Part shown: piece by piece, positions 10,516 to 22,249 of the stretch
Layout: each line of letters opens with the position of its first letter
Numbering within the stretch: position 1 is the stretch's first letter
Assembly (NCBI RefSeq): GCF_000247695.1
Contig: NW_004624801.1
Coordinates: forward strand, 2,693,209-2,757,208
Source: Heterocephalus glaber
Lineage: Eukaryota; Chordata; Mammalia; Rodentia; Bathyergidae
Reading direction: 5' to 3'
Length of the DNA: 64,000 nt
Notes under the pieces: generated by a model
Told to the model about the DNA's origin: nothing
The model's database searches: none
Seen by the model: the letters and a program-made list of their open reading frames with translations, nothing else
Translations under genes and position numbers: made by a program

Positions 10516-10879
10516 TCAACATCATCCGGTTAATCTGACTGACAAGGTTACATTGCTAACAAAGTGTGCGGCTCAATGGAGCTTTGCAGGTAGACGGATT
10601 CTCTCATTCCCCAAATTGTGCTGCATCAAACTCCAGAGTCTCACCTGCAAAGCTGCACCCAAAAGCATGTTACTGCAGCCAGCAGCCCGAGCTGGTAGAA
10701 ATAATTAGCCTCCCACCGTGTGCCAAAATCATTCTACCAGTTAATATTCTTGGTCCTTTGTGGCATCATGTGGGAGAACGTTGGTGGTATTATTATGTAT
10801 AAACTGGGTATTGTGTGTCCCAGAGGTTCTGTGAAGAATGTGAGCAGGTAGCGTTCTGTTTGTAAACTAAAAAATGTTC
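10516..10879. other. Unique non-coding DNA, AT-rich homeobox-like cores
   Basis: Not recognised as a repeat. It contains TAATTAG (about 10704) and TTAATA cores that occur in many developmental enhancers. Conservation cannot be judged from one sequence. Confidence 0.3.
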
Positions 10880-11000
10880 ACCATTCATTCACCAAATATC
10901 TATTTGGCACCTGGTAAGTACCAAATATTATGCTAAGCACCATGATGCCATGATGGTAAAGATGAGAGATGAGTCCCTTTCTTTATGGGAAACAGAGTAT
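10880..11000 (-). repeat. L2 3'-end fragment, antisense
   Basis: 'cattcattcaccaaatatct' then 'ggcacctggtaagtacc' and a 'gctaagcaccatgatg' segment match the reverse complement of the L2 terminus. Confidence 0.6.
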
Positions 11001-12029
11001 ATTAAGTGAATGACTAAATTAAATAATTGCAGAGTGTGAGAAGAATAAGGAAAGACGCAAACCTAAGTTACACGGAGGCTCTAATGTGGACAAGCTTTTC
11101 CAGGGGAGGGACACCTCACAAACCAATGGAAAGGAAGGAGATCATCCATTGCTGGTAACACAGGCCCGTCCACCTGATCGGTCATCTGAGCATCTGGTCT
11201 GGCCAAAGAAAGCTTCCTGGGGTAACTGGGCTTAACTGTGGCTTTAAAAGCAGTTAGAGAAATTTGGTATAAGGATAATGTGGAGGTGACTGAGTTGGAG
11301 GTGAGGGTGTGGAAAAAAAGTGTCTGCTGAGGAGACCATGAGAAGAAGCCAAAGCTGCACTCTTCTGCTAGAGGAAGAAGTCAGAACAAGCATGGAGCAG
11401 TCTCACATCCAGGAAACATAGCAGCCATCTCTGCAGGTGCTCAACTGAGAACCCCATTTCCCCCCGTGAATGAAGTGGCTTCAGAGGGCCCCAGACACCC
11501 AGAAGTGCCAGTCCCAGGTGATAGAGAGCAGGGGACCCAGCTAGAATACACCTTCCTCCCTTCACAGACCTAGAAGAATCAAATATGGCAGCAGATATGG
11601 AAGTCCTATCTGGATATTGCAAGATGCTTTGTAACACAAATGTTCTCCAAGCCTTGAGTTCAGGCATTCACCTCAGATGACCTCTTTTCTCTCTTGGTTC
11701 ATTTCTTCTCCTCCAGGGAGTAGGTCAGATGGGTGGGAGATGTGGTTGAGCACCCCTGGGGAAATGCCTGGGCCCCACACCCACCCTATCAGCACCCTGG
11801 AAGGAGGAGGCACACATCGGCGCTCCCCTGGAAACACTAAAGCTTTGTCTGCTGGAGGTTCAGAAATCAGCCACCTCACTTACCTCACCCAATACTGAAA
11901 GTTCTGTCTCCTCTTCCTCTTTCACTGTGGAATTTGGGGAGCTGGAAGAGAAAGGGAAACAAAGTGGCATTAAGGAAGGATAGTTAACAATGGCCAACAT
12001 GCACATCCAAGCCTGCCCCCAACCCCCAG
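11001..12029. other. Unique non-coding DNA
   Basis: No exon, RNA gene or clear repeat recognised. The short frames present look random. Confidence 0.5.
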
Positions 12030-12150
12030 TATCTTACTGACCTAACAGATGAGTAAATTGGCTTAAAGAGGTGGAAGAATTTGATGCAGGTCATATGGCG
12101 GGTAGATGCCGTACCTGGCCTTGAACTCTAGTTCTTTCAAGTATGCAACC
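12030..12150 (-). repeat. MIR-like SINE, antisense
   Basis: 'agatgagtaaattggcttaaagagg', then a site where MIR has 'ggtcacacagc' (here ggtcatatgg), and 'ccttgaactctagttct'. Diverged. Confidence 0.5.
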
Positions 12151-12432
12151 TGTGGATTTTCCTTTGACATCACCAGACTTCTTGCTAGCCAGACTGCACC
12201 CTGCCTGGAGAGATGCTCATGGAAGGAACCATGAGCAGGAGAAAAGAGGAGGCCTAAATGCCTCCTAGGTCACCCCTTAATTTGCAGAGTCTGGGTTTCC
12301 TGTGGGAAAACAAGGGGTTGTCCTCATGCACACATTTCCAAAGGAGTCATGAGCCACAAGTCCTTTCCATGGGGTTCATAGAAAAGAAACCGCTGATGAA
12401 TAGAATAAAAGCCATCCCATTTTCATTGCTGC

Positions 12433-12500
12433 ACTCCCACATTTATTCATTCACTCATTCATTCAATTAAACATTTACTAAGCTTCCAGTCATTGAGAGC
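12433..12500 (-). repeat. (ATTC)n and L2 end, antisense
   Basis: 'tattcattcactcattcatt' followed by 'aaacatttactaagcttcc' is the usual reverse-complement L2 end with its short terminal repeat. Confidence 0.6.
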
Positions 12501-12539
12501 AGGGCGGAAACAACACAGACATCGCCCTTTTACCTAGAA

Positions 12540-12660
12540 GCAAGAGGCACATTCTTTGGGAATTCATGCCATCCTTCATTTTATAGAGCTAGAAATCAAG
12601 ACCCAGGCAAGGCAAGTGACTCGCCCACAGTCACAGTGGAGGCAGCACCAACCACTAAGC
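12540..12660 (-). repeat. MIR-like SINE, antisense
   Basis: 'cattttatagagctagaaatc' and 'aagtgactcgcccacagtcac' match the antisense MIR core. Confidence 0.55.
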
Positions 12661-12884
12661 CCCAGAGAAGCCCACCTAACAGTGGGGTCTAGCAGCAACC
12701 CATGGCTTTACCACTGGCAGCACCACCAGTAGTCGAACACTGTCAACAGCAGCCACTTCAATGGAAAGAACATCTCCTTAATCATTTTACCCAACCAAAT
12801 GGTCTTTAACCTACCTGTTTTCAAAAAGTATCTGAGTCAAGAAGAAGTCTGGAAATAGACCTGCCATAAGTAAAATGATTTCTT

Positions 12885-13105
12885 TGCATTTGTTTTGTTT
12901 TGTTTTGTTTTCTCTACTCAGGATTGAATTTAAGACCTTCACATTGAGCTACATGCACAACCCTTTTTATTTTTTTAAATTCGGATATTGGGTCTCTTTA
13001 AGTCACTAAATTTTCCAGGCTGGGCTTTAACTTGCAATTGTCCTGCCTCAGCCTCCCAGATGCTGGGATTGCAGGGGTGTGCCACCACACCTGGCAAGAG
13101 TTTTA
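12885..13105 (-). repeat. MEN-type (B1+ID) composite SINE, antisense
   Basis: Starts with a (GTTTT)n tail at 12890-12911, then antisense ID text ('aggattgaatttaagacctt', 'cattgagctacatg'), then antisense B1 text ('gcctcagcctcccagatgct', 'gtgccaccacacctggc'). This head-tail fusion is typical of squirrel genomes. Confidence 0.85.
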
Positions 13106-13440
13106 AATAGAGACAAAAAGAAAACAATAACAATAAACACGCCACAAAGGAAACCCAGTACCAGATGGCTTAAATGCAACTAAATATTTAAATAATTAAC
13201 ACTACTCCTTTACAAATGCTTTGGAAAAGCAGTAGAGGAAGGACCACTTCCCAACTCATTTTTTAAGGCCAGTACTATCCTAATAGTAAAACAAGACAAA
13301 GATATCGCAAGGAAAGGAAATTACAGACCAACACACCTTATAAATATAGATGCAAAAAAATCCTCCACAAAATAGTAGCAACTAAATTCAACAACATATA
13401 TAAAGATACTGGCTGAACATATTCATCAATATTATATACC
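13106..13440 (+). mobile_element. L1 ORF2 fragment, part 1
   Basis: 'ggccagtactatcctaatag' and 'aaggaaattacagacc' followed by 'taaatatagatgcaaaaa' correspond to the reverse transcriptase part of L1 ORF2. The frame is broken by stops. An LTR interrupts it at 13441. Confidence 0.75.
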
Positions 13441-13808
13441 TGCTATGGTTTACAGCTAAAATGTTCCCCAAAGTCTCATATGCTCATAGGTGGGGCTTTT
13501 GAAAGGTGACTAGATTATGAGGCAGTGCAGCTGACTTGTTTGAAGGTAGAATCTGGTTGGAAGAGGTGGGTCACTGTGGTCATGGCCTGGAAGGGTCTAT
13601 CTCCCTTTCCAGGCCCTCCCTTTGTGTTCTGCTTCCTATTTACCACGCCGTGTGCTTCTCTCCTCCACCAGACCCCTCTGCCTTGCTGCCCTTCCTTGGA
13701 GCCAGCTGACGATGGACTGAAACTTCTGTCAACTGTGAGCCAAAAGAAACTCTCTCTCCTTTAATTGGTGTCACGTACTGTATCCCAGTGGTGAGGAAAA
13801 CAACTGAG
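13441..13808 (+). mobile_element. MaLR solo LTR inserted in L1
   Basis: Begins TGCTATGG, carries 'gtctcatatgctcatagg' and 'gatggactgaaacttctg', and ends in a 'gtgaggaaaacaactgag' terminus. L1 sequence lies on both sides, so the LTR arrived later. Confidence 0.7.
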
Positions 13809-14488
13809 CCAATATCATAGTAATTGAACAAAGGGCAAAAACAATAAGGTCATCTCAACTGATACAACAAAAAGCAATTGGTAAAGTCCAATACTGTTCA
13901 TAATAAAATACTTAGCAAATTATGAATGGAACTTCCTTGCCTTGACATTTGAAGCTGTGAAAAATCCACAACTAACATCATATTAATGGTTAAAGGCTGG
14001 CTTATTTTTTTGTCAGGAATAAGACAGGTTATCCCCTCTCACCAGTTCTATTCAACATTGTACTGGAGGTCCTAGTCAGAGCCGTTAGGAAAGAGGATAA
14101 AATAAGTCATCCAGAATGGGAAGAAGTAAAACTATTTGAAGATGACATGAAAATAACAGACACTGTTGGGAATGTGAAGGAATTGGAATTCTCATGCGCT
14201 GCTGGAGGGAATGCAAAATGGAGTGGCCACTTTGTAAAATATTCTGGCACCCTTCAGATGACCAAACACAGAGCTACCATATGACCCAGCAATTACACTT
14301 TTGGATATATTCCCAAAAGAACTGAAAACATATGTCCATACAAAAACTGGTACACAAATCTTCACAGCAGCATTACTTATGATAGCCCAAAGGCAAAACA
14401 GCCCAAATATCCATCAAGAGATGGATGCATGAGTAAAATGTGTAATCTATATAATGGGATACTAGTCAACCTTACAAAAAGGATAAAG
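13809..14488 (+). mobile_element. L1 ORF2 fragment, part 2
   Basis: Includes 'gtactggaggtcctagtcag', 'tggccactttgtaaaat', 'ccagcaattacactttt' and 'atatccatcaagagatgg', the well-known order of the C-terminal ORF2 region. Multiple stops make it inactive. Confidence 0.8.
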
Positions 14489-14605
14489 TCACTGGGCCGA
14501 TGCTTATAATCCTAACTATTCTGGAGGCTAAGCCAAGAGGATCTCAAGTTTGAGACCAGCCTAGGCAACACAGAAGACTGTGTCTCAAATAAAAAAGAAA
14601 AATGA
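14489..14605 (+). repeat. B1 SINE inserted in L1
   Basis: 'gatgcttataatcctaacta', 'gaggctaagccaagagg', 'gtttgagaccagcctagg' and 'ctgtgtctc' followed by an A-rich tail. Confidence 0.8.
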
Positions 14606-14980
14606 CTAAATAAATAATTTAAAAATAAAACATGAAATACTGATACATGCTTCGATAAAAATGAACCTTGAAAACATTTTGCTAAATAAGGAGCCAGACA
14701 CAAAGATCACTAATTGGATGATTTCCCTGTATGAAATATTCAGAATGGGGAATCCATAGAGATGGAAAGTAGATTATTGGTGCCGGGATGGGGAGCTAGG
14801 AGGAATGAGGAGTGAACACTAATGGGTATGGGGTGTCTTTTGGGCATGAAGAAAATATTCCGGACTTAGATAATGATGATCAATGCACAATTTTGCACAT
14901 GTACTAAAAATCACTGAGCTGTATATTTAAAAAGTACGAACTTTGTGGAGTGTGAATACTATCTCAATAAAGCTCTTATT
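14606..14980 (+). mobile_element. L1M 3' UTR, part 3 of the same L1
   Basis: 'gaaccttgaaaacattttgc', 'ggagccagacacaaag', 'cactgagctgtatatttaa' and 'gaatactatctcaataaag' are the classic L1M 3' end, continuing the element interrupted by the B1. Confidence 0.8.
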
Positions 14981-16055
14981 TAAGGTAAGGATATGAGGTG
15001 CCTTCGGCAAAATAGATTTATAAATTGTGCCTAAGACCAACAACACATGATACAAGTAGAGGCAAGAACTGAAAAGAGAAAGAACAAGCCACTGTTGTAC
15101 ATGGAGGAAGACACTGTCCCTGAGCAGTGGCCTGGCCTGCATGCTGTGCTCTAGCTCAACTTTGAGAATAAAGGGACCATTGGAAGCTAAAGTGGCAGTG
15201 CAATAATGCCAGTATCATTAAAGCATTTTACATAGGTGGAGTATAATGCTTAATGGAAAGCGTGAAGTCTAGAAATTTCGACCATAAGCCAGGGAATGGA
15301 GAGTGATTGTTCTTCTTGGCCAGCTGAGTCACTGCTGAAGTATATTTCTGTACAGGCGATGGATTTCATATTAATCATGATTGCATTTCTAGCTCACCAT
15401 GTGGCACGAAGCCAGGCATTCAAAACTCACCTGTAAAATGAAAGGGTGGGGCAACTTTGTTTCCTGTTCTAAAATCTGACTTGACTTGGTCCAACCCAGG
15501 CCCTATGAAGCATGAAAGTGTCTCTCCGTGTCCTTGGAGGGTCTAATGGCCACAAATAAGAAGTCAGAAATAATGGGCCAAGTCATCATTAAATAACATG
15601 ATTGTATTTCACAACTAAATGCTAATTTGACAATGAACTGAAGTGGACAGTAGAAGTATGCAAAAAGGAAACAGGAAAATGCCACCCCAACTCTTTCTCA
15701 AGTGTCCCTGCTACAAAGAGCTCTTGGCTGTTTGAAATTGTAACTGGGGAATTCTCTCCACACAGATCTGCTTTTCTTTTGTGTTGCACTTATCAACTTC
15801 CAGTAGATGAAACAATTTATTAGTTTATCGTGTTTATTATTTTTGCCCACGGGAGCAGACCTCTCTGACCATCCTACGCACCTAACACTGTTTCTGGCCC
15901 AAAGGAGAAATTAAGCATAGATTTTTTAAAATAATTGAGTGAATAAGGCAGGGACTCACTTTTGTTGTTAATGACCAGTGTTTTTATTGATTCATGCCAA
16001 CAGGTATGTGTGTGTTAGTGTCCGCATGTGCTCTCAATTAAATAGTGTAGAAAGA
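14981..16055. other. Unique non-coding DNA
   Basis: No repeat, exon or RNA gene recognised. AT-rich around 15800-15950. Confidence 0.5.
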
Positions 16056-16370
16056 CCACATTGCAGTCTTTCTTATCCAGGACTTCTGTATCTATTGATT
16101 CAACCAGCCATGGGTCAAAAATACTAAAAAAATATTGCGTCTGTATGGAAAACATGCAACCTTTTTTCTTGTCATTGTTTCCCAAATAATACAGAATAAC
16201 AACTATTTACATACATCTACGTTGTATTAGGCATGTAAGTGATCTAGCAATGATTTAAAGTATACTGAAGGATGTTATAGGTTATGTGCAAATACTGCAC
16301 TTCTTTATATAAGGGAGTTAAGCATATGCAGATTTTAGTACCTCCAATGGGCCAGGGGTCCTGGGGCAGG
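16056..16370. mobile_element. MER2-like (Tigger/pogo) DNA transposon remnant
   Basis: 'gattcaaccagccatgggtc', 'aataacaactatttacata', 'ttgtattaggcatgtaagtg' and 'gttatgtgcaaatactgcac' match the body of the short non-autonomous Tigger family. The terminal repeats are decayed. Confidence 0.65.
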
Positions 16371-16374
16371 AAGA

Positions 16375-16565
16375 ATTGTGGAACTGAGTGGCTAATAGTG
16401 CAGGTCCTGGAATAGGAGTCCATCTTTCCTGAGCATGCTTTCCAGCTCTGTCATTTGTAAGCCTCAGTTTTCCTCAGCAGTCACAGAACCTACCTCATAT
16501 TATTATGAGTGCGTGCATGTGTGTAAGGGTTAAGAGGATGAATGTCATTAGTGTGTCATCTAGAA
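16375..16565 (+). repeat. MIR SINE
   Basis: 'cagctctgtcatttgtaagcc', 'tcagttttcctcagc' and 'acctacctcatattattatg' follow the sense MIR order. Confidence 0.6.
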
Positions 16566-16589
16566 TAAAGTATGAGCTTGATAAAAGCT

Positions 16590-16720
16590 ACTTGTCTTAA
16601 TAAAAAAGAGATAAGAAAGAAAAAAGGGGGTGGAAACAAAGGGAAGAAGAATGGAGAAAAGGATGAAGAGAGAATAAGGAAGGAGGACAGAAAGAAAGCG
16701 TGTAAGATGGTGGTAGAGGA
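16590..16720. repeat. Purine-rich low-complexity tract
   Basis: Almost only A and G, without a fixed unit. The open frame over it is a composition artefact. Confidence 0.75.
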
Positions 16721-17480
16721 GGACACCAGAAGTTTTGGTGACTACATAAGGATGTACGTAAACATAGATAGTGAGGCCACTGGGGCTGAATATCCAGGAA
16801 TCAATTCAAACAAAGTGCAAAAAAGCCCATAGAAGGTAGTCACCCCCTTACTCACCTCCAGGGCAAGTGGCAAGACAGGCAGCCAAGGAGGGACACAGGG
16901 CAGGACAGGCGAGAGACCACACAGCAGTGAAACAGGAAGGCAGGACAGGAGAGAGAACTCATCCCCAGTGTTCGTCCCTACACTTTACATGCTCAGAGTC
17001 CTGATGTCTGTGTCATCCACAAGACCAGAAGGAGATCTGCCCTCTAGCCTGGGAGACACAATGCTTGACAATATGATATGTCTCATTTCTCTTCATAAGC
17101 TTCTTATACATTTGAAAGTAAGGATTCAGACAGGAACTTATTTCTCTTACTTCCAGCACTCCAGTTCTTGCCCTCTTTAATTATGTTTTATAAGATAGTT
17201 GGATTATTCCAGCCGAGAGTGTGTGTAGGTGGAGTTTCTAGATATCTGACTTTAGGCAAGATGGCAGACATGGAGACAGATCCTTCTCTTTGGGGACCAT
17301 AGCTTATCTGCCCAATGTTCCATGTTCTCTTCCTTCTTCCCACTATAGCTTTGGTTTTGTCTGGGACTCACGTCGTGCCCCACTCCAGAGGGCCATCCTG
17401 ATTGGTTCACCAAGTTACTGCTGCGGGGAAAGGGATTGGTGAAAATAAAACACATTGGCCCAGTAAGACAGAAAACACAC
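16721..17480. other. Unique non-coding DNA
   Basis: A short imperfect duplication of 'ggcaggacagg' text occurs at about 16880-16950. Nothing else identified. Confidence 0.4.
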
Positions 17481-17489
17481 GTGCTGGGG

Positions 17490-17835
17490 CAGTTAAGAGC
17501 TAGTCACAACCCTTTGTTCCTCCTCCCATTACGAAGTGAGGCCCAGTTCCTTGAATCTAGGTTGACTCTAGTGACTTATTTGACCAAGGAAATACGCCAG
17601 AAATGATATTCCTAGTTTCCTGATACCAAAATGCCAAGAAGCTGTTCAGCATCTTGAAATACCTCTCTGGGATCGCTGATTTCAGGGTGGTCAGCTGAGA
17701 TGCTCTGGTCAAATGTCCCCACTGAGCATCTCCAGCAAGGTGTCAGAGGTGAGAGTGATGTACCTTGGGCCCGGAGACTAGCTATCCATCACCAAAATAT
17801 CACTTGCATTAATGCTGCGTAAGTGGGACAATTGC
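17490..17835 (+). mobile_element. MLT1-like LTR, degraded
   Basis: 'gttgactctagtgacttattt' followed by 'gaccaaggaaatacgcc' resembles the 5' half of older MLT1 LTRs. The 3' half is poorly preserved. Confidence 0.5.
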
Positions 17836-17904
17836 TCTGCTGAACTTGGCCCAAATTCCTGACCTAAACATCAGAGACATGGTATAATGTTTGTGAATAG
17901 TTTG

Positions 17905-18095
17905 TTTGCTTTGGTGGTACTCCAGATTGAACCTAGCGCCTTTGCACTGACTTACATCCCCAGCCTTTTTCTTGATTTTTTCTTTAGAGACAGGGTTTCA
18001 GTAAGTTACTAAGTTGCCCCAGCTGCGCTCAAACTTGTGATCCCCCTGCCTTGGCCTCTCAGAACGGATTTGTGGTTTTGAGCCACTATGTTCTG
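17905..18095 (-). repeat. MEN-type composite SINE, antisense
   Basis: Antisense ID ('ccagattgaacctagcgcct', 'cttacatccccagcc') followed by antisense B1 ('gagacagggtttcagtaag', 'gatccccctgccttggcc'). Confidence 0.85.
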
Positions 18096-18494
18096 CTGGG
18101 TCTTTGCACAGAAGTTTGTAACTGCTGTGTATGAGATATGGGAAAACATCCTCTGTGCTCAGCTGACATGTTTTGCTCCCCTTTCCTTCGTGAACAAGGA
18201 AGTAGGCAGCCTTAGAAATCATCCTGCAGCCTTCTGGGGAGTAGCTTTAGGATGAAGGCAAGCTTGAGCTTGGAGAGCTAAAGTGAAGGCAACTGAATCC
18301 CCAGCTGATCATCATTCCACTGGATCCTCTAGTTCTGGAGCTCATCCTCCTGCTGGACTCTCACTGTGTGAAATAATACATGCCCACACCATCTAGATCA
18401 GGTTCCACTGGGGTTTGTGTCACTTGCACAAAAGTCATCCTCGATGAGTCACCAGTTGGGTTGACTGCACCAGACTGCAATCTACAAGCCCTAG

Positions 18495-18620
18495 GCAACT
18501 CTGGCACTGATGCTGCTGCGTGACCTTGGAGAAGTCACTCAACCCCCTGGACCTGTTTGCTCCATCTTGAACATGAAAAGAAATTTTCCTATCTCTCCTT
18601 ATTGCGCAAGGTGCTTCAAA
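18495..18620 (+). repeat. MIR SINE
   Basis: 'gcgtgaccttggagaagtcac' followed by 'tcaaccccctggacctg' is a sense MIR core. Confidence 0.65.
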
Positions 18621-18744
18621 CACCAATGAGCTGCAAAGGACCTAAGGGAACCTGAGGCAGTGCTGGGATTCATGCATTGAAGGTTCTGCCCTCTTAGAAT
18701 TTAAACTCTAAGAGACTTTACAACATCCTTTTGCTAATATTACA

Positions 18745-18880
18745 GCATTCAAACTTTGCATCAATACTTTGAGGTGACAGGTACTGTTATTCTCATTTTT
18801 TGTAGGGAGTAAGATTAGACATGTTGAGTGACTGCCCAAGGCCATGCAATTATTGAGTGGGAAAGTTGGGGTGTGAACCT
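18745..18880 (-). repeat. MIR SINE, antisense
   Basis: 'aggtactgttattctcat' followed by 'gactgcccaaggccatgc' and 'gggtgtgaacct' is the reverse-complement MIR core. Confidence 0.65.
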
Positions 18881-19189
18881 GTCTCATCTCATTCTGGGAC
18901 CATTCTCATACAGCTTCCATCACCACCCTGTCATGTAACAAGAATGCAGCTATCAGCTCTTAGAAAGCAAGAGTTATCCCTGTATTGACACTGCTTCCCA
19001 CAATGATATCTTCAGCCTCAACATCTAAACCATACCACTCAGCTTGCTACTTAGCTGCGATCTTTTTCGGGTCCTCTTTGTGGTTTCTTTTTCTCTAGAT
19101 CTGTCCTGGTCCCTCCAGGCTTAAAGCCTCAGGGGCACTTCCGCTCTGTCCTCTGTGACTTGACATCGGTTACTCTGCCTGCCCCAAAG

Positions 19190-19530
19190 GGTCTGTGTGT
19201 GCACCACCGCCTGGCCTGGCTTGGCCTGTCTTTTCTCATTTCCTTCTACCCGGACTGCTGGCCTCTGCTTCTAATTGGTTTCCACACTGCTAATCTCTTC
19301 CCCTTACATGCCATAGTCTGATGAATCTGCTGAAAACTTATAGTGATTGCGAGTAGTCTGGCCATGTCTTACCCAACCCAGTACCTCATTGTTCCCTAGA
19401 TGTGCCCCTTATTCACCAGCCTAAATGTCTTTTCAAGGCATTTCCTCCTCCTGGAGGAGGACTGCCCTTCATCTTTGCTTCCTAGAAACTTCTTCCTCAC
19501 TCCCAAAAGATTTTGATTTTTCCTTCCTCT
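19190..19530 (+). repeat. L2 LINE fragment
   Basis: Long diverged match in style to the L2 3' region, including 'tctacccggactgctggcct' and 'cctaaatgtcttttcaaggc'. Confidence 0.5.
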
Positions 19531-21000
19531 TCTCTCCCTAAAAATTTAGCCTGTACATTTCTCATGGCACCTAGGCCCTCCTACCTTACATGCCTGAAAT
19601 TCAGGGACATGGGTTCTTTTTTATTTTCCTTACCACATTGTGGCTTGAGGGTACCAGGAGGCCCCGCTCATAGCTGTAGCTTCTCCGAGTACCTAGCTAA
19701 ACAGCTGGCTCATTGGAGATGTCTAATCCCTGTACAGCAAATGAGTGGATGTGACTTCCCTTGGGAGGTTTTTCAAAGGCCATATGTACAATGTATTTCT
19801 TAATCTGTCTCTCTCGTCAACATAATGAGCCAGATCCAGTAAGGCTCTAATGAGTCCCATGGTGATTGTGGGGCACACAACTAATCCCATAATATACTTG
19901 GACTGCTTTTTGAAAGCACTTTTCAAATAGCTTTATAGAATATACATGCACACATGGTTGGGGATAGATATCTGGAGATTTACTGGATCATTAAATGACC
20001 CAGGAGACAATGGGCATTGTGTTCATCCACACAATGAGAGAGACGGAGGGCACCTAACCCACCTTCACATGAAAAATCACCCCTCAGGCTCCATGTAATC
20101 TACAACTCAGTGAAAAGCACACCACAAGGTATGCAGGAGGAGCCTGGCTCAGTCTGGGTCTCAGAGAGAGAAGACGTAAAGTCTCCGTCCCTGATAATTG
20201 GTGTAGGTGGGGGAGGATGGGGGTGGGGGAAAAGGGAGGAATTGTCAAAAGGCAGTGATTTAGTGTCTGTCTTTTCTTCCTCCCCGCCTCCTTCCCTCCC
20301 TCCCACCACCCTGCCTCCTGCACAAGGAACTATTGAGAAGGGACAGAACAAACGCTCCCTTATGCAGCTCCGTGGAGTCTCTTGGTTTGTCCGAGACAGC
20401 TGCCTGTAGCACGCTATGGTTACTCATTACCCGGGTTCCCAGGCAGGAAAAGGAGCGAACTTAATAGACCGAATGAACCCTCAGCTCAAATACTCCAACC
20501 ATAAATAAATAAATAAGTCAGGTGTACCCAGGGAAGGGGAGGGCTGTGAAGCAGCGGTCATACAGGTGAAAGAACCAGGAAAAACAAGAGTTCCTGAAAG
20601 GGGAAGGGGAGGATGGATGGAGGGAAGAACACTACCCTTGGAGAAAGGACAGGGGGGTGTTTGTACTGCTTGCTTGTCACTGCCTGCAGAGTGGAGTAGA
20701 GTCTCAGCTGGCCATTTGGAGTCAGTAGGATTTAGGGAGAAAAGGAGAGAGAGCCCTAACTCTCATGCTGCAGCCTTCTGAAGCAGCTGCTGTTAAAATT
20801 GCCTAGTGCTAATTGTGGAGGGAATGTGAACTGGGTTTCGCCTTCTTCCTGACTCACAAATGCACTAGGCCACAATCATCAGGGCTCCAACTGAACAGAT
20901 GGTCAGGTGGGGACAGGTAGAGGAGGCAAATGCCCAAACAAGTGGGGGACTCCAAAATTTTAAAATAATCTGCAGGAGTAGTTTTAACCCCAGGCAATTT
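19531..21000. other. Unique non-coding DNA with a G-rich/C-rich patch
   Basis: At 20208-20245 G-runs (ggtgggggaggatgggggtg and following) could form a quadruplex, and at 20275-20310 the strand becomes pyrimidine-rich. No exon recognised. A (TAAA)n-like short run is at 20503-20516. Confidence 0.45.
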
Positions 21001-21165
21001 TACACCATGCTCCCCACACTAGGAGGCATTAGGCAATGTTTGCAGACATTTTTCATTGTCACAACTTGGGGGGCAGTCAGGGCATTACTGGCATTCAGTG
21101 GAGAGACAGAGCCTAAGGTGCTGCTAAACATCCTACAATGCACAGTGCAAGCACCTCTTAATCAA
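21000..21165 (+). mobile_element. MER5A-type hAT DNA transposon remnant
   Basis: 'ggcaatgtttgcagacattt', 'ttcattgtcacaacttgggg' and 'gctgctaaacatcctacaat' lie in the order of MER5A. Inactive. Confidence 0.8.
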
Positions 21166-21374
21166 GAATCCACTGACCCCAGATGTCCCAGGGCTGAGAC
21201 AAAAGCCCAACTCCAGATTGATCCCTTAGAACTCAGGCTCCAGAGGAGGCCTTCTTTAATCTGGCAGACAGAACCATCTGTAAGTCCACTCACTCCTCCA
21301 GGGCAAATGAGAGGAAAATCATAGCCATGACTCTGTCCCAGGCACACTGCTCCTGTATGTGTGGGGTGGCTGGG

Positions 21375-21575
21375 GAGGATGATGGGTGTAAGGTGTGATC
21401 ATATGGTGTGTGAGCATGTGCACGTGTGTGATGTGCAGGAGTGTGCTATGTGCGTGCATGTTATGTACATCTATGTGGTACGTGGCCATACATTTTAGTG
21501 CTGTGTATTTGTGAGTGTTGTGTGCATAGAGGTGGTGCCTGTGTGTGCCTGTGGTGTATGTGTGGCTATACTAGC
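21375..21575. repeat. TG-rich degenerate repeat
   Basis: Alternating purine-pyrimidine text (gtgtgtgagcatgtgcacgt and similar) over about 200 bases without an exact unit. Low complexity. Confidence 0.85.
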
Positions 21576-21734
21576 TGATCAGTGGCAGAGCAAGAAGACC
21601 AAGGAAGATTTCAGAAAAAAAGCCTATCACACATGGTGGTCTACATCCATGTTGGCCTACATTATCTGACAGACGGACAGCTCTAGGAGTCAGGATCCTA
21701 ACTAGGTGCTCTGAGAGAAGGCTAACCTATTCTG

Positions 21735-21900
21735 AGTTCAGTTCCTCTCCACTACTTAGGAGCTGTGTGACCTTGGGTTAAGGCATTTGACTTCTGTGGG
21801 ACCAGTTTCTTTATAAAGGAATAATAAAAGCTCCTGCCTATGGGTTACAGGAATTAGGGATGGGGACAGAGCAAGCACTCGGTCAGTGTTGGCTCTTCTG
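21735..21900 (+). repeat. MIR SINE
   Basis: 'gagctgtgtgaccttgggtt' followed by 'ggaataataaaagctcctgcc' and a 'gcaagcactcggtcagtg' segment follow the whole sense MIR. Confidence 0.75.
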
Positions 21901-22249
21901 ATCGTTACTGTTTCAGGAGACAGTTCTTCTTGGAGTCTGACCTCATGCTGTTTGCTCTATTCCCTGCCTCCTGGGGAAGCCACCCCTCTTGGCTGATCCC
22001 ATCTCTGGGCAATGATGTCCAGTTGACTTCAGCTCCCTCTTTGCGGTGATTTCAGACCTCAGCACCCCAGCTCTCCCTGGTCCTTCAGCCCAGACAGAGA
22101 GGAAAAAAAAGTGAGCAGCTCACCCTTTTCTTTAGGCCTTAGGGTCGCTGTGCCCTCCCTGGTGACCTAGCAGACTGAAAGCAGCCTGGCTGGGGTGCCT
22201 GCCTACACCTGTAGCTGGCGCCTTCCTTCCTGGATCCCCCAGATACCTG

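Noticed and set aside
20899..21324. 141-codon plus-strand frame
   Set aside because: Runs through a MER5A transposon remnant.
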